Part shown: positions 36,027 to 44,360 of the stretch, one piece after another | Position numbering within the stretch: position 1 is the stretch's first letter | Layout of the letters: each line of letters opens with the position of its first letter | From: Galbibacter orientalis DSM 19592 | Lineage (GTDB): Bacteria > Bacteroidota > Bacteroidia > Flavobacteriales > Flavobacteriaceae | Direction of reading: 5' to 3' | Assembly (NCBI RefSeq): GCF_000260115.1 | Contig: NZ_JH651379.1 | Coordinates: 2,050,501 to 2,114,500, forward strand | Length of the DNA stretch: 64,000 nt | Notes under the pieces: generated by a model | What the model was told of the DNA's origin: nothing | The model's database searches: none | Seen by the model: only the letters and a program-made list of their open reading frames with translations | Translations under genes and position numbers: made by a program

Positions 36027-37255
36027 TAAAAAAAAGAAAATACAAAATAATTTTGGTACTTGTTTTTTGCTTGTATGCAGGTTTTGCCGAAGCACAACAA
36101 CTGCAATCCTACATTCAGGAAGCCGAATCCAACAATCCGGATATCCAAGCGTATGAATTGCGGTATAATATTGCAGAAGAAAAAGTGAACGAGGTAAACT
36201 CGCTGCCCAATACCGAATTTGGGGCGGGCTATTTTGTGAGCGAGCCGGAAACCCGTACCGGGGCGCAGCGGTCTCGTTTTTCGGTCAAGCAGATGCTGCC
36301 TTGGTTCGGTACAATAACCGCAAGGGAAAATTACGCATCTTCAATGGCCGATGCAGAATACGTGGAGATTGCCATTGCGAAAAGAAAATTGGCACTTTCT
36401 GTTTCACAATCCTACTATCAGCTGTATGCCATTACCGCCAAACAGCAGGTTTTGGAAGAAAACATCCAGTTGCTCAAAACATACGAGCGGTTGGCACTTA
36501 CATCGGTAGAAGTTGGTAAGGCTTCTGCCGTAGATGTACTTCGGTTGCAGATCAGGCAAAATGAACTGGAAAAGGAAAAGGATATTTTGATGGAAGATTT
36601 TCTTGCCGAAAAAGTCCAGTTCAACAACCTGCTAAACAAGGCAGAGAAAGCTCCAATATCGGTAGTTGATACGATGATCGTTCCTTTGGAAAAAGCTGAT
36701 TTTTCTTCCGAAGACTTAAAACTTCATCCAGAGATTTTAAAGTACGACAAGTTATTTGAATCGATAGCACAGTCAGAAGCACTCAATCAAAAAGAGAGTC
36801 TGCCCAACATAGGTGTGGGACTGGATTATATACCCGTTGCCGAACGCCCAGCGATGAATTTCAGCGACAACGGAAAAGATATATTAATGCCAATGGTGTC
36901 TGTATCCATTCCCATATTCAACAACAAATACAGCTCACTTACCAAACAAAACAAGTTGAGGCAGCAAGAGATAACGGCTCAAAAACAAGACCGTTTAAAC
37001 AAATTGAAGACCCTTTTTGCCCAGGCGATCCAAAACCAGAATTCAGCAAGGATAAGCTACGACACCCAATTAGAAAACTTGAAACAAGCAAATGATGCCG
37101 AAGATATCCTGATCAAGAACTATGAAACGGGAACGATAGATTTTAACGATGTGCTTGATATTCAGGAACTGCAATTGAAATTTCAGATGAACCAAATCGA
37201 GTCGGTTAAAATGTATTATGTGCAATCGGCCATTATTAATTATTTAACCAACTAA
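36023..37255 (+). CDS. CusC-like TolC-family outer-membrane factor
   Basis: The start is ATG 36023, which overlaps the cusA stop and gives a proper signal peptide (KYKIILVLVFCLYAGFAEAQ). An earlier in-frame ATG at 35945 lies inside cusA and lacks one. The 410-residue protein has two OEP repeats, with RFSVKQMLPWFGTITAREN near residue 82 and PMVSVSIPIFNNKYSS in the second half. It provides the outer-membrane channel for CusA. The HMA-AraC regulator gene starts 2 bp after its stop, so the three are one operon. Confidence 0.9.
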   Translation: MIKKRKYKIILVLVFCLYAGFAEAQQLQSYIQEAESNNPDIQAYELRYNIAEEKVNEVNSLPNTEFGAGYFVSEPETRTGAQRSRFSVKQMLPWFGTITARENYASSMADAEYVEIAIAKRKLALSVSQSYYQLYAITAKQQVLEENIQLLKTYERLALTSVEVGKASAVDVLRLQIRQNELEKEKDILMEDFLAEKVQFNNLLNKAEKAPISVVDTMIVPLEKADFSSEDLKLHPEILKYDKLFESIAQSEALNQKESLPNIGVGLDYIPVAERPAMNFSDNGKDILMPMVSVSIPIFNNKYSSLTKQNKLRQQEITAQKQDRLNKLKTLFAQAIQNQNSARISYDTQLENLKQANDAEDILIKNYETGTIDFNDVLDIQELQLKFQMNQIESVKMYYVQSAIINYLTN

Positions 37256-37257
37256 GA

Positions 37258-37824
37258 ATGGAAACAACACTCTACATAAAAAATATGGTCTGCGACCGGT
37301 GCATCAAGGTTTTAAAGAATGAGCTGGCCGATGAAAACATTAAAGTATTGGGTATAAAACTGGGAGAAATAACGGCAGACATTCAAATAAGTAAGGAGAA
37401 AAAGATAATACGAAAAGTCGTGGAATCAAACGGGTTTTATATTATCGATGGCGAAAATTTTAAATTGGTCGAACAGACAAAATTAATATTGATCAACCTC
37501 CTGAAAAACTTGCCATTAGCTGGAAATGAGAAGCTTTCAGAAATACTTTCAAATGAGATGTACCACGAATATTCAAAAATAAGCAAGATTTTTTCTTACA
37601 ATGAAAAGATCACCATTGAAAAATATTTCATCAAACTGAAGATTGAAAAAGCCAAGGAGCTTATACACTACAAGGAACTCAACTTTACGGAAATAAGTCA
37701 ACTGTTAAATTACAGTAACCTCACACATTTGAGCAATCAATTTAAAACTGAAACAGGGATGAGCCTCACAGAATATAAAACTATGGAAAAGAATTTTAGG
37801 AGTTCATTAGACCAAATTATATAA
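37258..37824 (+). CDS. HMA-like/AraC fusion regulator (first copy)
   Basis: The 188-residue protein joins a ferredoxin-like heavy-metal-associated domain (about residues 1-70) to an AraC helix-turn-helix (about 110-188). The former contains TLYIKNMVCDRCIKVLKNEL with metal-type C12xxC15. The HTH includes LNFTEISQLLNYSNLTHLSN. There is no cupin or other sensor, so the CxxC domain is the likely Cu(I) sensor that controls DNA binding directly. It lies 2 bp after the CusC-like gene and 65 bp before the multicopper oxidase gene. A close paralogue at 44361 precedes CopA. Copper sensing is inferred from domain and context. Confidence 0.85.
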   Translation: METTLYIKNMVCDRCIKVLKNELADENIKVLGIKLGEITADIQISKEKKIIRKVVESNGFYIIDGENFKLVEQTKLILINLLKNLPLAGNEKLSEILSNEMYHEYSKISKIFSYNEKITIEKYFIKLKIEKAKELIHYKELNFTEISQLLNYSNLTHLSNQFKTETGMSLTEYKTMEKNFRSSLDQII

Positions 37825-37889
37825 GTATAAACCAAAATTATTAAACAACAATTTTAAAGTAAACAATATTTTTATTAAAAATCAATTCA

Positions 37890-40301
37890 ATGAAAAAATT
37901 AGTATTGACATTTTTGGCAATGTTTGCGCTTATTGATTTGCAGGCTCAGACCGCCAACGGTTCAGAGGAAAATGTGGATAATTGGCCTGTTCACGAATAT
38001 AACCTCACTATCGATTATGAAACGGTAAACTTTACAGGGAAAGATGTAAAAGCAATGACCGTAAATGGCGGGATTCCGGGTCCTAATCTGGTATTTACAG
38101 AGGGTGAATTTGCGGTTATAAACGTAACCAATAATATGGACGAGGAAACATCGGTCCATTGGCACGGAATGATATTGCCGAATTTCTATGATGGCGTACC
38201 CTATCTTTCCACTCCCCCCATACGGTCCGGTGAAACGTTTCAATACAAATTTGCCATCAAGCAGACCGGTACATATTGGTATCACTCCCACACGGGCTTG
38301 CAGGAACAGCGCGGTGTTTATGGTTCCATCCAGATCAACCCAAAAGAAAAAACCTTGGATTATGACAAAGATTTGGTTCTTGTACTTTCTGACTGGATGG
38401 ACGAAGACCCATCTTCCCAGCTTAAAAACCTAAAACGGGGCAATGAATGGTATCTGATCAAAAAAGGACAGATCCAAAGTTGGGATAAGATCATAAAGAA
38501 AAAAGCAGTCGGCGCCAAGTTAAAAATGATTTGGCAACGGATGCCCGATTTTGCCATTTCCGATAATTTCTATGAAAACTTTTTTATAAACGGAGTTACT
38601 AAACAGGAATATCCAGATTTCAAACCCGGTGAAAAGATACGCTTGCGGTTTGTAAATGCTTCGGCAGCTTCTTACTTCTGGTTGACTTTTGGCGGCCAAG
38701 ACCCGATGTTGGTTTCGGCAGACGGTAAGGACGTTGTACCCGTAAAGCATAATAAAACTCTTATCGCGGTAGCCGAGACTTATGATTTTATTGTTACCGT
38801 GCCCCAAAGTGGTAAGTTGGAAATTAGAGCAATGGCACAAGACGGCTCTGGTTTTGCAACTGCATATTTAGGTCAAGGCCCTGTGCTAAAGGCTCCGGTC
38901 GTCCCCAAACCTGATCTTATTGAAAATATGAAACGGATGATGGCTATGGATATGAAAATGGGTGCACCGGCTTCAAAATTTAACCCTTCAAAAAATGATT
39001 CCATTAAATATATGAAGAAGTACAGTATGGATATGGGTGGAATGAAGATGGGCAATATGAAGGATGGCGATGACAAGATGAAAATGAATGCAATGTCTAT
39101 GAAGGATGAGAGTATGGATATGAAAGACAAAATGAAAAAGGATTCAACCAAGATGTCTCAAATGGATCATTCCAAAATGGAGATGAAAAAGGAAGGAATG
39201 AAAATGGATAGCAGCAAGGATATGGACGAGATGAAAATGGGCTACGTTGTCCCAGCTGACAAGGTTATTGGTGATAATATGAAGACTGGTGGAAACCCGC
39301 AGTTCAATTATGATTATTTAAAATCGCCCGTAAAAACCACTTTTGAAGGCGATAAACCCGTCAAGGAAATGCTTTTTAACCTGACCGGGAATATGAACAG
39401 ATACGTATGGAGTATCAACGGTGTGCCACTTTCAGAGACCGATAAGATCAAGATCAAACAAGGGGAAGTCGTTCGTATTACGCTAAATAACCTGACGATG
39501 ATGCACCACCCTATGCACCTGCACGGACACTTTTTTAGGGTGCTGAACAAAAATGGTGAGTATTCTCCATTAAAGCATACGGTGGATGTTGCGCCTATGC
39601 AGAAAGTGGTCATTGAATTTGATGCCAACGAAACGGGTGATTGGTTCTTTCATTGCCACATTTTATATCACCTTAATGCTGGTATGGCTCGTGTTTTTAG
39701 CTATGATGGCCCACGCGACAAACGCCTTAAAGGTTATCCCCTTACCAAACTGACCAATGAAGCCGACCATATGTTTACCTGGGGCGAATTGACCGCCGCA
39801 AGCCATATGACCGAACTCTATGCCACAGCGACCAATATCAGGAACCAGTTCACCTTTAGGGGCGAATATGGTTGGAACAAAAATATGGAAATCGAGGCGA
39901 CCTATGAGCGTTATCTTAACGATTATTTTCGGGTCTTTGGTGGTGTGAATGTTGAAAACGAGCTCGATGATAGTTTGGATAAGATCAATACCACGGCCAT
40001 AGGGGGAATCCGGTATTTAATGCCGCTGCTTATCAATGCCGATCTTAGGATAGACAGTGAGCTACGGCCACAGATCAGCTTTTCCAAAGCGACGATGATC
40101 TTCCCCCACGTCCTGCTTTATGGGGAATATGAATATCAAGCTGATTTTGGATGGGTCAATGATTTTGAACCCGGTAGGGATTATGAGAAAGAAACCACTT
40201 GGCAGGTGGGCCTTGAATATATTTTGGGAAGGAACTTTTCCTTAATGGGAAGTTATGATAACCGCTTCGGTGTTGGAGGGGGGCTTTCCGCGAGATTTTA
40301 A
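37890..40301 (+). CDS. Multicopper oxidase fused to a CopB-like outer-membrane barrel
   Basis: The 803-residue protein has a signal peptide and three cupredoxin domains. Copper sites are VHWHGM (H90, H92), YWYHSHTG (H132, H134), HHPMHLHGHFF (H540-H547) and FHCHILYHLNAGM (H588-C589-H590). Residues about 347-451 are extremely Met-rich (MKRMMAMDMKMG and MGGMKMGNMKDGDDKMKM). From about 620 the sequence becomes a beta-barrel of CopB type (MFTWGELTAASHMTELYA), ending GVGGGLSARF with a terminal Phe. CopA oxidises Cu(I) and CopB is an outer-membrane partner; here they form one chain. The barrel would anchor the oxidase at the outer membrane. It starts after the HMA-AraC gene. Confidence 0.9.
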   Translation: MKKLVLTFLAMFALIDLQAQTANGSEENVDNWPVHEYNLTIDYETVNFTGKDVKAMTVNGGIPGPNLVFTEGEFAVINVTNNMDEETSVHWHGMILPNFYDGVPYLSTPPIRSGETFQYKFAIKQTGTYWYHSHTGLQEQRGVYGSIQINPKEKTLDYDKDLVLVLSDWMDEDPSSQLKNLKRGNEWYLIKKGQIQSWDKIIKKKAVGAKLKMIWQRMPDFAISDNFYENFFINGVTKQEYPDFKPGEKIRLRFVNASAASYFWLTFGGQDPMLVSADGKDVVPVKHNKTLIAVAETYDFIVTVPQSGKLEIRAMAQDGSGFATAYLGQGPVLKAPVVPKPDLIENMKRMMAMDMKMGAPASKFNPSKNDSIKYMKKYSMDMGGMKMGNMKDGDDKMKMNAMSMKDESMDMKDKMKKDSTKMSQMDHSKMEMKKEGMKMDSSKDMDEMKMGYVVPADKVIGDNMKTGGNPQFNYDYLKSPVKTTFEGDKPVKEMLFNLTGNMNRYVWSINGVPLSETDKIKIKQGEVVRITLNNLTMMHHPMHLHGHFFRVLNKNGEYSPLKHTVDVAPMQKVVIEFDANETGDWFFHCHILYHLNAGMARVFSYDGPRDKRLKGYPLTKLTNEADHMFTWGELTAASHMTELYATATNIRNQFTFRGEYGWNKNMEIEATYERYLNDYFRVFGGVNVENELDDSLDKINTTAIGGIRYLMPLLINADLRIDSELRPQISFSKATMIFPHVLLYGEYEYQADFGWVNDFEPGRDYEKETTWQVGLEYILGRNFSLMGSYDNRFGVGGGLSARF

Positions 40302-40312
40302 AAAGCAATGTT

Positions 40313-40504
40313 ATGATGTACGAGTGGGACTGGTTGATTTTAATAGGCGTGATAATACTTGGTGTTTTTATCTATTCCGGGAGAAAAAATAAAAAGCTGA
40401 AAAAGCGGAAAGATGCCCTGAAAATACTGGATGAACGGTACGCCAAAGGCGAAATTACCAAGGAAGAGTATGTAGAACATAAAGAAACGATAAAACAAAA
40501 ATAA
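40313..40504 (+). CDS. SHOCT-domain membrane protein
   Basis: The 63-residue protein has one N-terminal helix (DWLILIGVIILGVFIYSG), a basic turn (RKNKKLKKRKD) and a C-terminal SHOCT motif (ALKILDERYAKGEITKEEYV). SHOCT segments are oligomerisation or nucleic-acid-linked modules at the ends of many small proteins, and no enzyme activity is expected. It begins 11 bp after the oxidase-barrel gene and belongs to the same copper operon. Its specific role is unknown. Confidence 0.85.
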   Translation: MMYEWDWLILIGVIILGVFIYSGRKNKKLKKRKDALKILDERYAKGEITKEEYVEHKETIKQK

Positions 40505-40571
40505 AAAAGGATGAGGGTAGCAACCGCTCAATTTTAACAATTAACTCAAATATTAATTAAAACCAGAAACT

Positions 40572-40895
40572 ATGAAAAATTCAAAATTGATTGAAGCATT
40601 GAACAACTGTGTTGCTCATTGTAATTATTGTGCAGATGCTTGTCTGGGCGAAGATGACATCAAAATGATGGTAGATTGCATAAAAACTGACAGAGCTTGT
40701 GCAGAAGTATGTAGTGCAACGGCAAAACTACTTGCCGCAAATTATTCAGATGCCCAGGAAATGGTGGAATACTGCCATAAAACCTGTAAAAAATGTGCTG
40801 ATGAATGTGCAAACCACGATGCCCAGCATTGTAAGGATTGTGCAGAAGCGTGTAAAAAATGCGCAGAGGCCTGTGAAGCTTATTTAAGCTATTAA
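40572..40895 (+). CDS. Cys-rich four-helix-bundle copper-storage protein (Csp/DUF326)
   Basis: The 107-residue protein has 16 cysteines arranged as CxxxC, CxxC and CxxxC along amphipathic helices (NNCVAHCNYCADACLG, YCHKTCKKCADEC, HCKDCAEACKKCAEAC). No signal peptide is present, matching the cytosolic Csp3 class. Csp proteins hold many Cu(I) ions inside the bundle core through thiolates. It would buffer copper in the cytoplasm alongside CopA and the Cus pump. It is preceded by a 67-bp spacer and followed by a stable hairpin. Confidence 0.92.
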   Translation: MKNSKLIEALNNCVAHCNYCADACLGEDDIKMMVDCIKTDRACAEVCSATAKLLAANYSDAQEMVEYCHKTCKKCADECANHDAQHCKDCAEACKKCAEACEAYLSY

Positions 40896-40902
40896 TAATT
40901 AG

Positions 40903-40933
40903 TAATCTTCCCCTATTTAAAGGGGGAAGATTA
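40903..40933 (+). terminator. Stable hairpin after the copper-storage gene
   Basis: TAATCTTCCCC (40903-40913) pairs perfectly with GGGGAAGATTA (40923-40933) across a 9-nt loop. A T-run is lacking on both sides, so it may be a processing or mRNA-stability hairpin rather than an intrinsic terminator. Confidence 0.5.
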
Positions 40934-41017
40934 ATCAAAAATCCAATCTGGAATAGACCCTAAAATATGGGTATGACAGAAATTAAATTTTTAAACAACA
41001 ATTAAAATTAAATCAAG

Positions 41018-41608
41018 ATGAAAAAAATAAGAATGACAGTAGGTATTTTGACAATGGCATTGGTTTCGCTAATTACAATGTCCTGTAAGGATGGAAAAAA
41101 AGAAGGGGCTACAGAACCAATGTCCAATGAGATGCATCAAGAAGATGCAGCATCTGAAATGATGGCAGATAATTCAAGTAAAGAAGGTTCATCTGCAATT
41201 TTAGATAATTACCTGAAAATCAAAAATGCTTTGGTTGCAGATAACCAAGAAGATGCCGCTAAGGCCGGTGGGATGTTATTTGCAGATTTTAAAAAATTTG
41301 ACAAAAGTAGTTATTCCTCTGATGAGCAGCAGGAATTGACAGATATAATTGAAGATGCTAAAGAAAGTGCGGAACATATCTCAGACAGTCCTATTGAACA
41401 TCAAAGGGAGCACTTCGATATTTTGAGCAAAGATGTTATTGATATGATCGCCATAACGGGAACTGATCAAAAATTATATCAGGATTTTTGTCCGATGTAC
41501 AACGATAATAAAGGGGCTCAATGGTTGAGCACCACTGAAGAAATTAAAAACCCATATATGGGCAGCAAAATGCCGGGATGTGGAAAAGTACAGAAAGAGA
41601 TCAAGTAA
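41018..41608 (+). CDS. DUF3347-domain lipoprotein
   Basis: The 196-residue protein has a lipobox (LITMSC) and a Met/Glu/His-rich linker (EPMSNEMHQEDAASEMMAD). A DUF3347 domain runs from about residue 65 to the end. It ends with CPMYNDNKGAQWLS then NPYMGSKMPGCG, placing Cys and Met residues as possible copper ligands. The same domain and ending occur at the C-terminus of CusB at 48250, so this may be a free-standing copper carrier related to the adaptor's tail. It is directly followed by the haem-binding gene with no spacer. Periplasmic copper binding is inferred. Confidence 0.8.
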   Translation: MKKIRMTVGILTMALVSLITMSCKDGKKEGATEPMSNEMHQEDAASEMMADNSSKEGSSAILDNYLKIKNALVADNQEDAAKAGGMLFADFKKFDKSSYSSDEQQELTDIIEDAKESAEHISDSPIEHQREHFDILSKDVIDMIAITGTDQKLYQDFCPMYNDNKGAQWLSTTEEIKNPYMGSKMPGCGKVQKEIK

Positions 41609-42061
41609 TTGAAGGTCTTTAAAACCATAGCGTGGATTTTATTGATTGCTTTTGTGGGGATTCAATTTTTCCCCACAGACCGCAATCAAAACGAAGCCGT
41701 GTATGTTTCCGATTTTATGAGGGTCAATAATGTCCCTCCTGTGATTCAAAATAAGATAGAGGTATCTTGTTATGATTGCCATAGCAATAACACCAAATAT
41801 CCCTGGTACAATAGAATACAACCGGCTGCTTGGTTTCTCGAAGATCACATTAAAGAAGGCAAAGACGAATTGAACTTTAACGAATGGGACGATTATTCAG
41901 ACCGAAGAAAAAACAGCAAACTACGTTCGATTATCAGTCAGATTGAAGATGATGAAATGCCGTTAGATTCCTATACCTTAATTCATAGGGATGCGAAATT
42001 TTCAGAATCGGAGAAAAAGGAAATTATAAAATATATGACCAAACTTAAAAATAATCTATAA
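41609..42061 (+). CDS. Haem-binding-domain (cytochrome c-like) membrane-anchored protein
   Basis: The 150-residue protein starts at TTG immediately after the TAA of the lipoprotein gene. It has one N-terminal helix (TIAWILLIAFVGIQFF) and a single c-type haem motif (VSCYDCHSNNTKYPWYNRIQ). The rest matches the small haem-binding family PF14376, including RKNSKLRSIISQIEDDEMP with a candidate axial Met. It would face the periplasm and could pass electrons for copper redox chemistry, an inference from its neighbours. No ATG gives a better start, since the signal helix begins at residue 4. Confidence 0.82.
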   Translation: MKVFKTIAWILLIAFVGIQFFPTDRNQNEAVYVSDFMRVNNVPPVIQNKIEVSCYDCHSNNTKYPWYNRIQPAAWFLEDHIKEGKDELNFNEWDDYSDRRKNSKLRSIISQIEDDEMPLDSYTLIHRDAKFSESEKKEIIKYMTKLKNNL

Positions 42062-42105
42062 CATCTAAAATTTAAGTGGTTATTGAAAAATAAAGTAAAT
42101 AAAGT

Positions 42106-42173
42106 TATACCCGAAAAAAGGAAAGAAATTTTTTCATTGATTGGTTAGTTAGAACTTTCCTTTTTAGGGTATA
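42106..42173 (+). repeat. Long intergenic hairpin with TTGGTTAGTT loop (first of tandem pair)
   Basis: TATACCC...GGAAAG (42106-42125) pairs with CTTTCC...GGGTATA (42155-42173) with a small internal mismatch. The 29-nt loop contains TTGGTTAGTT, also found in the loop of the next hairpin. Confidence 0.6.
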
Positions 42174-42179
42174 GTGATA

Positions 42180-42248
42180 AAGTCCTGTAAGGGAAGGGTA
42201 TTCTTAATTTGGTTAGTTTAAAAAACCCCTTCCCTTGACAGGCACAAA
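42180..42248 (+). repeat. Conserved intergenic hairpin element, copy 1
   Basis: AAGTCCTGTAAGGGAAGGG pairs with CCCTTCCCTTGACAGG, and CACAAA follows. The loop contains TTGGTTAGTT. The arms and flanks match the element at 59408-59474. Two positions change as compensated pairs (T:A to C:G, and G:C to T:A). Confidence 0.6.
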
Positions 42249-42258
42249 AAGAAAGCCG

Positions 42259-42396
42259 ATGAAAGATTGTTGCAAAACAGGAAATGAAAAAGAACAAAAG
42301 AAAGGTGGCTTTAGAAAGTGGTTCAACTATATCATTTATGGAATTATAGCCATTATAATTATGGGGGCATTGTGGCTCCAATTAACTGGAAACTAA
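42259..42396 (+). CDS. Small membrane protein with N-terminal Cys pair, 45 residues
   Basis: ATG 42259 gives a 45-residue product ending TAA 42394-42396. It begins MKDCCKTGNEKEQKKGGF, followed by an aromatic-basic segment (RKWFNYIIYG) and one helix (IIAIIIMGALWLQL). The CC pair on the cytoplasmic side could bind Cu(I). It starts 10 bp after the conserved hairpin and ends 16 bp before the DUF2231 gene, so it is probably translated from that transcript. I do not recognise a named family. Confidence 0.65.
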   Translation: MKDCCKTGNEKEQKKGGFRKWFNYIIYGIIAIIIMGALWLQLTGN

Positions 42397-42412
42397 TTTA
42401 AAAACCATAGAA

Positions 42413-43078
42413 ATGAAAACTAAACAACTATTTTTTACCGTATTGGTGTTGGTCTTTTTTGGAAACTTTTCAAACGCCTTTGCGGCAAATAATTCACTTA
42501 CAGATAGTGGCGCAACTGAAATCTCAAATGAGAAATCTGTTGCAGCCTTTGAAAAAAGTGGTTCTGTACCAAATTTACAAACCGATCCTAAAGCCGATTT
42601 AGATGAATTTCCAAACCTGCACCCCTTGGTTGTTCATTTCCCCATAGCACTATTGCTATTGGCTGTTGTATTGCAATTGATACAACTTTTTACAATGAAC
42701 CGGACGATGGATTGGGTTGTCCTGCTAACAGTAGGAGCAGGATTTATAGGGGCTTATGTCGCTGGAACATTTGTACATCCACACACCGAAGGACTTACAG
42801 AAGCTGCAAAAAAGGTATTGGAACAGCACGACAAATATGCTATGTGGACAATGTGGTCCAGTGCTGCCGCCGCTGTTTTAAAACTGGGAAGTCTTTTCCT
42901 TTTAAAGCAAAGAAGATGGTTTGAGGTTTTAGTGTTTTTGGTGCTTGCCTTTTCAGGGTATTCTGTTGGCTGGGCAGGACATTATGGTTCCCAACTGGTT
43001 TATATTGAAGGTGTAGGTCCTCAAGGAAAGTATTTGGGAAATGAATCTGAAGAAGGTCACGGTGGACATTCACATTAA
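42413..43078 (+). CDS. DUF2231-domain membrane protein
   Basis: The 221-residue protein has a signal peptide (LFFTVLVLVFFGNFSNAFA), an exported spacer of about 45 residues, and four helices of DUF2231 type. These start with FPNLHPLVVHFPIALLLLAV, where the two His may bind haem or metal. The C-terminus is GNESEEGHGGHSH. DUF2231 proteins are common with copper and cytochrome genes, and their role is not defined. It lies between the small CC protein gene and the permease gene. Confidence 0.82.
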   Translation: MKTKQLFFTVLVLVFFGNFSNAFAANNSLTDSGATEISNEKSVAAFEKSGSVPNLQTDPKADLDEFPNLHPLVVHFPIALLLLAVVLQLIQLFTMNRTMDWVVLLTVGAGFIGAYVAGTFVHPHTEGLTEAAKKVLEQHDKYAMWTMWSSAAAAVLKLGSLFLLKQRRWFEVLVFLVLAFSGYSVGWAGHYGSQLVYIEGVGPQGKYLGNESEEGHGGHSH

Positions 43079-43128
43079 CCCTTATGTTCAATTTTGCATT
43101 TATTAGAATCCTTAAAATAAAATAATAT

Positions 43129-44358
43129 ATGAACGATTTTTTAAAACAATGGGGCGAAGCCGCATATACCACCACCGGATTTTTCTGGATGGCCTTGTGG
43201 GCATTCGTATTGGGCTACATCATCAGTAGTATGATCCAGATTTTCGTTACAGAAAAACGGATGCAAAAAACAATGGGCGGTGCAGAATCCAAGGGTGTAT
43301 TGCTGGGTACGTTTTTTGGATTTATAAGCAGTTCGTGCAGCTTTGCGGCACTTGCATCCACAAAATCCCTTTTCAAAAAAGGAGCTAGTTTTATATCGTC
43401 CATTGCGTTTTTATTGGCTTCGACCAATCTCGTCATTGAGCTTGGGATCATCATTTCCATCTTTTTGGGATGGCAGTTCGTAGTGGGCGAATATGCCGGG
43501 GGAATTTTATTGATAGGGATCAGCTGGATTTTAATACGGCTCATCAATCCCAAAAAGCTTATTGACAAGGCAAGAAAAAATCTTGAAAAAGAGGACGGAG
43601 ATTCAGGAATGGACGACTCCAAGGATTGGAAAAAGCAGATGCAAAAAGAAGATTCTTGGGCAAAAGTGGGCAAGAAATATAAGATGGAATGGCAAATGGT
43701 CTGGAAAGATGTAACCGTGGGCTTTACCATTGCCGGTATTGTTGCGGCATTTGTACCTGATGCGTGGTTTCAGACCCTCTTTATTGGGAGCGGTCAGGGA
43801 AATACGGACTTTTCTTTTTTTGAAATTCTGGAACACATTATAGTTGGCCCCGTTGCAGCGTTTGTAACATTTATAGGGTCTATGGGCAATATTCCCTTGG
43901 CTGCTTTGCTCTTCGGAAAAGGGGTCAGTTTTGCGGGGGTAATGGCCTTTATTTTCAGTGATCTGGTCGTTTTTCCAATTTTAAGGATCAATGCGAAGTA
44001 CTACGGTTGGAAAATGTCATTATTTATTCTCTTCTTACTATTTACTTCGTTAATTGGAGCCTCACTTATTTTGCACTATTCTTTTGACTTGATGAGCCTT
44101 TTACCAGATCCATCACAGGTACAGGTTCAGGATAGCGAATATTTTAAGATCAACTATACCTTTTACCTAAATCTTGCTTTTCTGATTATATCAGGATACT
44201 TGATTTATCTGGGCTTTTTCAAAAAGAAGGATGTGGACAGCAAAATGGGTGAAATGGCTCCAAAAAGCCAATTGCTCGAAAACATCTTAAAATATGCGGC
44301 CTTTATCAGTTATATATGGATTGCGGGAGGATTGGCTGTAAAATTTTTAATCCAATAG
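43129..44358 (+). CDS. ArsP/DUF318-type permease
   Basis: The 409-residue polytopic protein has the paired motif regions of PF03773 permeases. FGFISSSCSFAALASTKSLF in the first half contains the conserved SCS. GSMGNIPLAALLFGKGVSFA is in the second. A cytoplasmic charged loop (EDGDSGMDDSKDWKKQMQ) separates them. ArsP members export organoarsenicals, but relatives next to copper genes have unknown cargo. Here all neighbours concern copper, so a copper or thiol-conjugate substrate is possible. It ends 2 bp before the second HMA-AraC gene. Confidence 0.85.
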   Translation: MNDFLKQWGEAAYTTTGFFWMALWAFVLGYIISSMIQIFVTEKRMQKTMGGAESKGVLLGTFFGFISSSCSFAALASTKSLFKKGASFISSIAFLLASTNLVIELGIIISIFLGWQFVVGEYAGGILLIGISWILIRLINPKKLIDKARKNLEKEDGDSGMDDSKDWKKQMQKEDSWAKVGKKYKMEWQMVWKDVTVGFTIAGIVAAFVPDAWFQTLFIGSGQGNTDFSFFEILEHIIVGPVAAFVTFIGSMGNIPLAALLFGKGVSFAGVMAFIFSDLVVFPILRINAKYYGWKMSLFILFLLFTSLIGASLILHYSFDLMSLLPDPSQVQVQDSEYFKINYTFYLNLAFLIISGYLIYLGFFKKKDVDSKMGEMAPKSQLLENILKYAAFISYIWIAGGLAVKFLIQ

Positions 44359-44360
44359 AT

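Noticed and set aside
38928-39243. Met-rich stretch in the oxidase gene as a possible tandem DNA repeat or CRISPR-like array.
   Set aside because: The repetition is at the amino-acid level (MKM, MDM) with irregular spacing and no conserved spacer-repeat structure.
40903-40933. Strong intrinsic terminator after the copper-storage gene.
   Set aside because: The stem is perfect but no T-run follows on either strand; kept only as a hairpin with modest confidence.
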